From Micromonospora tarensis (GTDB taxonomy: Bacteria > Actinomycetota > Actinomycetes > Mycobacteriales > Micromonosporaceae), in contig NZ_JAEVHL010000040.1 in assembly GCF_016803395.1 (NCBI RefSeq), forward strand, positions 1-36,323: a stretch of DNA of 36,323 bases. The letters are read 5' to 3'. Below the pieces are notes generated by a model. It saw nothing but the letters and a program-made list of their open reading frames with translations. It was not told the origin of the DNA and did not search any database. Positions 23,904 through 33,043 of the stretch are shown here, in pieces; the first letter of the stretch is position 1, and the number at the start of each line of letters is the position of its first letter. Position numbers and translations under genes: made by a program.

Positions 23904-26900
23904 ATGGTTCGTACCGGTCGTGCTTCCTTCGCTCAGGAACGCCTCTACTTCCTCGATCAGCTCCAGCCCGGAAACCCGGCGTACGTGGTGGCCTTCGCGG
24001 TGCACCTGCACGGTGCGCTGCGACCCGAGGCGCTCCGCGCGGCCCTGACCAGCGTGGTCGCCCGGCACGACGCGCTGCGTACCACGTTCGCGGTGGTCGA
24101 CGGCGTGCTGACCCAGCGGGTGTCGGCGACGCCCGAGGTGGACGTCGACATCCGCGCCGACGGGTGGGCTGATCGCGACACGCAAGCGGCCCACCTGCGT
24201 ACCCTCGTCGCCGAGCAGGCCCGGCACCCGTTCGACCTGACCGACGGGCCGGTGCTGCGGGCCTTCCTGCGCTCCTGGGGCCCGGACGAGCACGGCCTCG
24301 CGGTGCTCGTGCACCACATCGCCTGCGACGGGTGGTCGGTGGGCCTGCTGCTGCGTGACCTGGCCGCCGAGTACAACGCCACGGTGAGCGGTTCGGCCGC
24401 CGGGTACGACGAGCCGGCGGAGTCGTACCTGGCGTACGCCGAGCGGCAGCACGAGGCGTGGCGGCGGGACAGCTCCGGCCTGGACTCTTGGCGCGCGGCG
24501 CTGGCCGACGCGCCGCAACTGGCGCTGCCCACCGACTTTCCCCGCCCGAGCGTGCTCGGCACCGCCGGGGCGGTGCTGCGCCGCCCGGTCGAACCGGAGC
24601 TGGTGCGGCGGCTCGGCGAGTGGGGGAGGGCGCGGGGCGCGACGCTGTTCGCGGTGACGCTGGCCGGGTACGCCTCGGTGCTGTCCCGGTACGCGCGCCA
24701 GGACGAGGTGGTGGTCGGCGTTCCGGTGGCGAACCGGATGGACGATGCCGAGGAACGCCTGATCGGCTGTCTGGTCAACACCCTGCCGATCCGGCTCGAC
24801 GTGTCCGGCCGACCGGGCTTCGCCGAGCTGGTGGAACGGGCCCGACGGGCCAGCATGGCGGCCTTCGCCAACCAGGACGTGCCGTTCGAGCAGATCGTGC
24901 GGGCCACCGTCGGGGAGCGGCAGCTCAGCCACGCCCCGCTGTTCCAGACCTCCCTGACGGTGCAGAACTTCCCGTTCGCGTTCCCCGAGTTCGCCGGGGT
25001 GCGGCTGACCGAGGTCGACGTCGAGATCGACGTCACCAAGTTCGACCTGGGCCTGACCCTCGACGTCTCCACCGACGTGCCGTTCCTGCGGGCCGAGTAC
25101 AGCACCGAGCTGTTCACCTCGGAGACCGTCGCCACGCTGCTCACCCACTACCTGACCTTCCTGCGGTCCATAGTCGACGAGCCGGGGCGGGAGCCGTCCA
25201 TAGTGGACGACGCCGAGCGGTCGCAGCTCACCGAGGGGGTGAACCCGCCGCTCGCACCCCAACCGGTCGAGCATCCGTCGGTGCTGCGTCGCTTCGCCGC
25301 GCACGTGACGGGCACCCCGGACGCCGTGGCCGTCCGCCACCGGGACGTGGAGATCACCTACGCCGAGCTGGACCGGTGGGCCGGGCGGATCGCGGCGGGC
25401 CTGGCCGACCGCGGCGTGCGCCACGGCGTCCGGGTGGGGTTGCTGCTGGGCCGCTCACCTGCTGTCGTCGCGGCGATCCTGGGCGTGTGGAAGCTCGGCG
25501 GCGTCTACGTGCCGCTGGACCCGGACTACCCGCGCCAGCGGCTCGAACTGATCACTGCCAACGCCGGGATGGCGGTGCTCGTGGTGGACCCCGACACCGC
25601 GGAGGCGGCCGGGGCACTCACCCGTGGCCGGGCGATTCCGCTGGCCGACGCGCACACCCTGGACGGGGTGTCCATGGTCGAGGAGACCTTCCCCGCGCCG
25701 GACGACCCGGCGTACGTCATCTACACCTCGGGTTCGACAGGCGTACCCAAGGGGGTCCTGGTCGGGCACGGCGGCCTGGACGCGCTGAACAGCCCGACCC
25801 CGGCCGGCCTGGACGTCACGGCCGACGACGTGTGGCTGGCCGCCAGCTCGTTCTCGTTCGACGCCTCGGTGTGGGAGATGTGGGGTGCGTTGAGCACCGG
25901 CGCCCGGCTGGTCATCGCCGACCGGGTCGACCTGGTGGACCGGGAGCGACTGGCCGCGCTGGTGCGTCGCGAGGCCGTCACGGTGCTGTTCCAGACCCCG
26001 GGTGCGCTCTACCGGCTGCTGCCGCCGTACCTGCGGGCGCTCGACGTCGACGAGGTCTCGCGCCTCCGCTACGTCGTCCTCGGCGGTGAGGCGCTGAGCT
26101 GGTCGCGGGTGGCGTCGCTGATCGCGGACGCGCCGGGCCTGCGCGCGGTCTTCGTCAACATGTACGGCATCACCGAGGGCACCATCCACGTCACGATCCA
26201 CCAGGTGCCGGCCGCCGAGGTGCCCCGGGTCCGCGAGGGTGTCATCGGCGTGCCGTTGCCGTCGGGGCGCTGCTACGTCCTCGACGAGGACCTGCTGCCG
26301 ACCGGGCTCAACGTGCCCGGCGAGCTGTACTGCGGCGGCGTGCTCGTCGCGCAGGGCTACCTGGACAACCCGGAGCTGACCGAGGCGCGGTTTCCGCCCG
26401 ACCCGTACGGCCGTGGGGTCATGTACCGCACCGGGGACGTGGTGAAGTGGGGCCTCGACGGGACCATGGTGTACCTCGGCCGCAACGACACGCAGGTGCA
26501 GCTGCGCGGCTACCGCGTCGAGCTGGCCGAGGTGGAGGGTGCCCTGCTCACCCACCCGGCGGTGCGCTCCTGCGCGGTGGCGGCCCAGGACGACGAGCTG
26601 GTCGGGTTCGTGGTCCACGAGCTCGGCCCGGACGCCGACCACGTGCTCCGGGCGCACCTGCGCGAGACGCTGCCGGCGTACATGGTGCCGTCGCGGATCC
26701 TGACCGTCGCGGCCATCCCGCTCACCGCGCACGGCAAGGTGGACGTCGCCCGCCTGCTGGCCGACACCGGCGCGGCGCTGCCGCTCGCCGCACCGTCGCG
26801 GCAGGCCGGTGAGGTCGCCGGCAGCGGGCTGGCGGAACGCATCCGGGCCTGCTGGGTCGAGGTGCTGCGCCGGCCCGACGTCGGACTGCACGACAACTTC

Positions 26901-27131
26901 TTCGACCTGGGCGGCCACAGCTTCGCGCTGATCACGCTCCAGCAACGGCTGTCCGAGGAGGGGCTGGACGTCTCGGTGACCGACCTCTTCCGCTGCGGAA
27001 CGGTCGCCGGCTGCGCCGCGCACCTTGAGCAGACCGCACCCGTCGTCGCGGACGCCAACGCGGCGCAGCGCCGGCAGGGCCGCGCCCTGCTGGCCGACCG
27101 GCGACGCAGCGTCGGAGCCGGCCGTGGCTGA
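23904..27131 (+). CDS. Non-ribosomal peptide synthetase, module C-A-PCP
   Basis: 1075 residues from the ATG at 23904, whose ribosome site is poor; a GTG at 23862 behind GGGAG is an alternative. The condensation domain (about 5-430) has HHIACDG at 137-143, so it is catalytically complete. The adenylation domain (about 460-960) has YTSGSTGVPKG near 604-614, MYGITEGTI, YRTGDVVKWG, the RNDTQVQLRGYRVE core and HGKVDV with the catalytic Lys. A manual alignment of the pocket to GrsA gives D-A-W-F-V-G-M-I-H, sharing several positions with threonine-type pockets (D-x-W-x-x-G-M-x-H); I do not assign a substrate. The carrier Ser1006 is in LGGHSF. The line begins with a C domain, so either an acyl or aminoacyl donor comes from elsewhere or this is a lipo-initiation domain. 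Confidence 0.93.
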   Translation: MVRTGRASFAQERLYFLDQLQPGNPAYVVAFAVHLHGALRPEALRAALTSVVARHDALRTTFAVVDGVLTQRVSATPEVDVDIRADGWADRDTQAAHLRTLVAEQARHPFDLTDGPVLRAFLRSWGPDEHGLAVLVHHIACDGWSVGLLLRDLAAEYNATVSGSAAGYDEPAESYLAYAERQHEAWRRDSSGLDSWRAALADAPQLALPTDFPRPSVLGTAGAVLRRPVEPELVRRLGEWGRARGATLFAVTLAGYASVLSRYARQDEVVVGVPVANRMDDAEERLIGCLVNTLPIRLDVSGRPGFAELVERARRASMAAFANQDVPFEQIVRATVGERQLSHAPLFQTSLTVQNFPFAFPEFAGVRLTEVDVEIDVTKFDLGLTLDVSTDVPFLRAEYSTELFTSETVATLLTHYLTFLRSIVDEPGREPSIVDDAERSQLTEGVNPPLAPQPVEHPSVLRRFAAHVTGTPDAVAVRHRDVEITYAELDRWAGRIAAGLADRGVRHGVRVGLLLGRSPAVVAAILGVWKLGGVYVPLDPDYPRQRLELITANAGMAVLVVDPDTAEAAGALTRGRAIPLADAHTLDGVSMVEETFPAPDDPAYVIYTSGSTGVPKGVLVGHGGLDALNSPTPAGLDVTADDVWLAASSFSFDASVWEMWGALSTGARLVIADRVDLVDRERLAALVRREAVTVLFQTPGALYRLLPPYLRALDVDEVSRLRYVVLGGEALSWSRVASLIADAPGLRAVFVNMYGITEGTIHVTIHQVPAAEVPRVREGVIGVPLPSGRCYVLDEDLLPTGLNVPGELYCGGVLVAQGYLDNPELTEARFPPDPYGRGVMYRTGDVVKWGLDGTMVYLGRNDTQVQLRGYRVELAEVEGALLTHPAVRSCAVAAQDDELVGFVVHELGPDADHVLRAHLRETLPAYMVPSRILTVAAIPLTAHGKVDVARLLADTGAALPLAAPSRQAGEVAGSGLAERIRACWVEVLRRPDVGLHDNFFDLGGHSFALITLQQRLSEEGLDVSVTDLFRCGTVAGCAAHLEQTAPVVADANAAQRRQGRALLADRRRSVGAGRG

Positions 27132-29372
27132 GCTGGACGACAGCACGGCGGTCGCCGTGGTCGGCATGGCCGTCCGGGTTCCCGGTGCCGACCGCGACCT
27201 GGACCGGTTCTGGCGACAGGTCCGCGACGGCGTCGACGCGGTCACCTTCTTCACCCCGGAGCAGCTCGCCGACTGGGGGGTACCCAAGGATCTGGTGGAG
27301 CGGCCGGGCTTCGTGCCGGCCCGGGCGGTGCTCACCGACGCGTACCGCTTCGACCACCGGCTGTTCGGCTACTCGCCGTCGGACAGCGCCATCATGGACC
27401 CCCAGCAGCGGATCCTGCTGGAGTGCGCCTGGGCGGCCCTGGAGCACGCCGGCCACCCGCCGGTCGCCGCCGACGGCAACCGGGTCGGGGTGTACGTCGG
27501 CACCGGGCTCAACGTCTACCTGCTGGACAACGTGTGGCCCAACGAGCGTGCGGTCGAGGCGGCCGGCGGCCTGGGGTTGATCATCGGCAGCGACAAGGAC
27601 TTCGCGGCCACCCGGATCGCCTACAAACTGAACCTCCAGGGCCCGGCGCTGACAGTGCAGACCGCCTGCTCGACGTCGCTGGTCGCGGTGCACCAGGCCA
27701 CGCAGGCGCTGCTGACCTACGACGCCGACGTGGCGCTGGCCGGGGCCGCCACGGTCGCCCCGCCGACCCGACGCGGGCACCTGCACGAGCCCGGCGGGAT
27801 CTTCTCCGCCGACGGTCACTGCCGGGCCTTCGACGCCGCCGCCGACGGGACGGTGCCGGGCGACGGCGCGGGCGTGGTGGTGCTCAAGCGTCTCGCCGAC
27901 GCGCGGCGCGACGGCGACACAGTGCACGCGGTGATCCGCGGCTCGGCGGTGAACAACGACGGCGCCCGCAAGGCCGGCTTCACCGCGCCCGGCCCCACCG
28001 GTCAGGCGGCCGTCATCGCGGCGGCGTTGGCGGTCGCCGATGTCGACCCGGACACCATCGGCCTGGTCGAGACGCACGGCACCGGCACCGCGCTCGGCGA
28101 CCCGATCGAGGTGGCGGCGCTGCGGCAGGTGTTCGACTCGGTGCGGCCGGACCGGGCGCCTGCGCGCTCGGTGCGGTCAAGTCGGTCGTCGGTCACCTGG
28201 ACACCGCCGCCGGGGTGATCGGCCTGATCAAGACGGTGCTGGCCCTGACCCACCGGACGATCCCACCGATCGCCCACCTCCGCACGCCCAACCCGGCGAT
28301 CCGGCTGGACGGCTCGGTGTTCGAGCTGCCGTCGACCGCCCGGCCCTGGGCGTCGGTCGACGGGGTACGCCGGGCCGGGGTGAGCGCCTTCGGCATCGGT
28401 GGCACCAACGCCCACGTGGTGCTGGAACAGGCGCCGCCGACCCGGCCCCGGCCCCGCCGGCACGTCCCGCAGTTGCTGCTGGTCTCCGCCAAGACCGCCG
28501 CGGTGGCACAGGACAGCCTGGACCGGGTCACCGCGTTCGCGGCGGAAACCGCCCCCGGTGAGCTGGCCGACCTGGCGTACACGCTGCGGACCGGTCGCGC
28601 CGAGCTGCAGTGGCGGGCCGCCCTCCTGACCCTGGCGCACGGCGAGGCGACAGGGGTCCGCAGGGTCGACGAGGCAGCCCGGGCGCGCGGGGTCGCGTTG
28701 CACCTGACCGGGGCCGGCGAGCTGACCGGCAACCGGCCCAACTACGACGCCGACCCGGTGTACCGCCGGACCGTCGACGAGGGCGTCGCGCTGCTGCGTG
28801 GCCACCACCTCGGCGACGGCGTCCGGGAACGCTGCGACCGGCTGCTCGCCTGCGTCGGTCTGACCCGGTCGCTGATCAGCCGGGGCGTCACCCCGCGCGC
28901 CCTGGCCGGCAGCGGTGTCGGCGTGCTGGCCGGTGCCGTCGTCGCCGCTGTGATGTCGCTCGCGTACGCGCTGGCGCTGCTGCGCGGCGCCGACGCTCCC
29001 GACGTCCGGCTGAACCCCGCCGAGCTGCCGCTGCACGTCGACGGGCGGCCCGACGACCACGCGTACTGGCGGGCGCAGGCCGCCCGCCCAGCGGCGTCGG
29101 TGCCGCTGCCCGACGAACCCGACCGTGTGCTCTGGGTCGAGGTCGGCACCAGCGTCACCCCGCACCTGGGCGCCGACCAGCCCCCGCTCCCCGCTGATCG
29201 GCACGCCCGCGTGCTGGCGACCGTCGGCGCGCTGTGGCAGTCGGGTCTCACCGACGGCTGGGATCCGGTGCACGACACCGGCCGACGCCGGCTGCCCGCC
29301 CCCACCTACCCCTTCGCGGCCACCCGGCACTACCTGGACGCCCCCGGGGCCAACCCGAACAGAGAGAGGTAG
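27124..29372 (+). CDS. PKS module: active KS with eroded, inactive AT (frame broken once)
   Basis: GTG 27124 overlaps the NRPS stop by eight bases, with GGAG upstream. The ketosynthase (about 1-430) is complete: Cys182 in TACSTS, His318 in ETHGTGT and His in SVVGHLDTAAG. The frame changes near 28157; restoring a C in GCGCCTGCG joins the halves as RAPCALGAVKS, the normal KS sequence. After the KS an AT-like region of only about 320 residues aligns with the AT of the PKS gene starting at 33040, but GQG is GAG, the nucleophile motif GHSVG is GSGVG (28908-28922; Ser to Gly, His to Ser) and the segment with AFHS is missing. The post-AT linker with TYPFAATRHYLDA remains. The AT cannot be catalytic, so the next carrier must be loaded in trans. 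Confidence 0.88.
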
Positions 29373-29377
29373 CACTG

Positions 29378-29644
29378 ATGCGCGACGTACCCGACCGGAC
29401 CTGGGTGGCCGAGTTCGAGCAGCTGTGGATGGAGGTGCTCGGCGTCGACACGGTCGACGACGACGACGACTTCTTCGACCTCGGCGGCCACTCGCTCAGC
29501 GCGCTGCGGCTGAGCACCCTGATCCGCCAGGAACTCAACCTCGCGGTGATGTTCGGCCACGTGCTGGAGAACCCCCGCCTCGCCGACCTGCGCACTGTCG
29601 CCGGCGAGGTGCCGCTGGAGCGGCCCGTGGCGGAGACCGCCTGA
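29378..29644 (+). CDS. Discrete acyl/peptidyl carrier protein
   Basis: An 88-residue stand-alone carrier. The phosphopantetheine site is Ser39 in FFDLGGHSLSALRL, within the normal four-helix pattern. ATG 29378 is five bases after the KS gene's stop, behind AGAGAGAGGT, and its own stop shares an A with the next gene's ATG (TGATG). It follows a KS protein that has no carrier domain, so it should be that module's ACP. The GGHS form and the acidic segment VDDDDDFFD are more PCP-like than PKS-ACP-like. Confidence 0.9.
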   Translation: MRDVPDRTWVAEFEQLWMEVLGVDTVDDDDDFFDLGGHSLSALRLSTLIRQELNLAVMFGHVLENPRLADLRTVAGEVPLERPVAETA

Positions 29645-32600
29645 TGGTCGCCCCGGACCTCGCCGCCTGGGCACCGCTGGCCGCGCGGGTGCTGGGCGGC
29701 ACGCCCGAGCAGGTGTGCGCGGCGGCCAGCACCGAGTCGTTCGTCGGCCTGGGTGGCACCTCGCTACAGGCCATTGCCCTGGTCTCGCTGGGCCAGCGGG
29801 AGCTGCGGGCGGACGTGGACAGCGCCCGGCTGCTGTCGGCGCTGCCGCTGGCGCGGGCCCTCGCCGGCGCGGTGGACTTCGTCGACACCGCACCGCCGGC
29901 CGCCGCGCGCGGACCCGTCGAGCGGGAGCTGCTGCCCGGTCAGCGGTCCATGCTGGCCGCGCACCTGCTGGAGCAGGACGCGCCCTACCACCTGATGTTC
30001 ACCGTGGAGGCGGACGGACCCCTCGACCCGGCGCGGGTCCGGTGGGCGCTGCGTCGGTTGACCACCCGCCACGAGGCGCTGCGTACCCGCTTCGTCCGGG
30101 ACCCCCGCCAGGCCCGGATCGTGCTGCCCGCACCGTACGAGCCGCGCCTGCTGCACCAGGTGCTGCCCGCCGACGACGCGGTGCGCACCGTGCACGACCT
30201 GTACGGCCGGTCCGCCGCGCGACTGCTGCGCCCGTTCGCGCAGCCACCTGTGGTGTTCGTGCTGACCCGTGCCGGGCGACGGGACCTGCTCACCATGCTG
30301 GTGCACCACACGGTGAGCGACGGCTGGAGCGTCGGCGTGTTCGCGCGGGAGTTCGCCGAGTGTTACGTCGGGGACGGCCCGGCCGAGGCAGCCCCGTCGC
30401 CGGACTGGGTCGGCACCCGGCTCGCGGCGCAGGAGACCTCCGGCGCGCTGGCGGCCGCCCTGACCCGGGTCACGGCGCGGCTGGGCACCGCCCCGTGGTC
30501 GGTGACGCTCCCCACCGACCTGCCGCCGGTCGCCGAGGCCGACGGGCGCGGCTCGCGGCTGCACTTCCACCTCGACGAGGCGGCGGCGGAGGCCACCACC
30601 GGGCTGGCCCGGCAGTGCGGGGTGACGGTGACGTCGGTGGTCCTGGCGGCCTGGGCGTTGGCAGTGTCCCGCCGCGCCAACCTGGACGACCTGGTGCTCG
30701 GGGTGCCGGCGGCGGGCCGGTTCGAGGCGGGCATGGAACGGCTGGTGGGCCTCTGCACCCGGGTCGTCCCGGTGCGCTGCGCCGCGGCCGACGACCGCAC
30801 CGTCCGGGAGTTCGTCCGCGGGGTCGCCGACGCCCTCGCCGCGGCGGTCGCCGACGCCGACGTGCCGTTCGAGCGGGTCGTCGCCGAGCTGGGCGCCGCC
30901 ACCGACCCCGGCCGGAACCCGCTGGCCCAGCTCGGCTTCGCCGCCCACCACGAGCTGGTGCCCGACGAGCTGGTGGTGGGCGACCGCAGCTGGCGGGTGC
31001 ACGAGGGTCACTGCCACGGCGCGGTGTTCGACGCCCTGCTCTACCTCCAGTCCTGGTCGGGTCGCCCCCGGTTCGCGCTGGAGTACGCGACGGCGCTGCT
31101 CACCGCCGCCGACGCCGGGGAGCTGGTCGAGTCGTTCCAGGCGGCTGCGGGAGCTGGCCACCGACCCGGACGCGGTGCTGCGAAAGATCACCACGCTTTC
31201 GGCGGGTCAGCGCGACCGACTGCGGGAGCTGGGTGCGGGCGGAACGCACGACACGGCCGACGACGTGTGGCACCGGTTCGCCGGGTACACGCGGTCCTCA
31301 GGCCAGCGGACCGCGCTGGTCGACGCGCACACCGGGCTGACGTTCACCTACCGCGACCTGCACGACGCCGCGGTCGAGCAGTCCCGCCTGCTGCACGCCC
31401 ACGGGGTGCGCGCCGGTGACGCGGTGCTGCTGGAGCTGCCCCGCTCGGCCGCCGAGGCGGTCGCGGTGCTGGGCGTGCTGCGACTCGGCGCGCACTACGT
31501 CGCGGTCGACCAGCACGCCACCGCCGAGTGGCGGGCGCACCTGGCGGCGACGGTCGCGGCGCGGGCCCGCCTCGGTGCGGGCCAGCCCTGGACCGGCGTC
31601 GTCGACTGCCCTTTGGTCGAGCCGGGAACGCCGGCCGGGAACGACCCGGTCCGGGCGGCGCCGAGCGACCCGGCGCGGACCGCGTACGTCTCCTTCACCT
31701 CCGGCTCGACCGGGCTGCCCAAGGGCGTCGTCGTGCCGCACCGGGCGGTGCTGCGACTGGCCGACGACCCGGCGATGTTCGCCGACCGGCCGGGCATGCG
31801 GATGCTGCGGTTGTCCCCGCTGGCGTTCGACGCGTCCACGCTGGAGCTGCTGGTGCCGCTGGCGAACGGTGACACGGTGGTGGTCTTCCCGCCGGAGGAC
31901 CCGACGCCGCGCCGGCTGGCCGACGTCCTGGCCGCCGCCGGGGTCACCCACGCCTGGCTCACCGCGGGTGTGTTCCACCTGGTCGCCGAGCACCGTCCGG
32001 ACGCGTTCGCCGGGCTGCGGCAGCTGTTCACCGGCGGGGGAGTGGTCTCACCGCCGCACGTGCGCCAGGTGCTGGCCGCCTGCCGGGGGCTGCGCCTGAC
32101 CAACGGGTACGGCCCCACCGAGAACACCACGTTCACCACGACGTACTCCGTCGCGCACGCGGACGCGACAGTCGACCCACTGCCGATCGGCGCGCCGGTG
32201 CACGGCACCGACCTCTCCGTCGTCGACGCCTCGGGCCGCCTCGTTCCGCCGGGTGCGGTCGGCGAACTCCTGGCCGGCGGCACCGGCCTGGCCGACGGCT
32301 ACCTCGGCGACCCCACCCGGACGGACGCCTCCTTCGTGCGCCACGGCGACGTGCGCCGCTACCGCACCGGGGATCTGGTGCGCTGGGGCGCGGACGGGCA
32401 GCTGCGCTTCCTGGGCCGCAACGACCGCCAGGTGAAGATCGCCGGACACCGGGTCGAACCGGTCGACGTCGAGCGCCGGCTGCGGGCGCGGCCGGGCGTG
32501 CGCGACGCCGTGGTGTTCCCCACCGGTGACCCGGCGACCGGGGTACGCCTGTGCGCGGCGCTCAAGCCCGACGCGGACGGCCTCGACGTGGCCGCCGTGC

Positions 32601-33043
32601 GCCGCGCGGTCGAGCCCGAGCTGGCCCCCTACGCCCGGCCGCAGCAGTGGCTGACGGTGGCCGAGTTCCCGCTGGACCGCAACGGCAAGGTCGACCTGCG
32701 GGCGTTGGGCGCGCTGGCGCAACCCGCCGCACCGCCGGAGACCCCGGCCGTGGCGGCGAGCCGGCCAGCGATCCCCGCCCAGCGCTCGGCGTCGCTCGCC
32801 GAGTTCGAGGAGCTGGTGACGGGTGCCTGGGTGGAGGCGCTGGGCACCGACGACTTCGACGTCGACGAGGCGTTCTTCGACGTCGGCGGTGAGTCGCTGC
32901 GCCTGGCGATCGTGCGCCGGCTGCTCCAGGAGCGGCTGGCCGGCCGGACCATCCCGCTGACCGATCTCTACCGCTTCCCGACCGTCCAGACGCTGGCCCG
33001 GCATCTACACGCACAGACCGAGAGAGCAGGCGCATCCTCATGA
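29644..33043 (+). CDS. NRPS with N-terminal carrier-like domain then C-A-PCP (frame broken once)
   Basis: Residues about 1-75 look like a small carrier domain with Ser40 in VGLGGTSLQAIAL. The condensation domain (about 95-500) has HHTVSDG near 221-227. The frame changes near 31142: removing one G (GCGGCTGCGG to GCGCTGCGG) reads on as FQALRELATDPDAVL, the usual end of a C domain. The adenylation domain (about 31260-32720) has FTSGSTGLPKG, NGYGPTENTTF, YRTGDLVRWG, RNDRQVKIAGHRVE and NGKVDL. The manual pocket reading is D-A-L-W-F-G-G-T-F, with no substrate assigned. The PCP Ser lies at 32894-32896 (VGGESLRL). It should condense the upstream peptidyl-ketide with a second amino acid. The stop overlaps the next start (ATGA). 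Confidence 0.9.
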
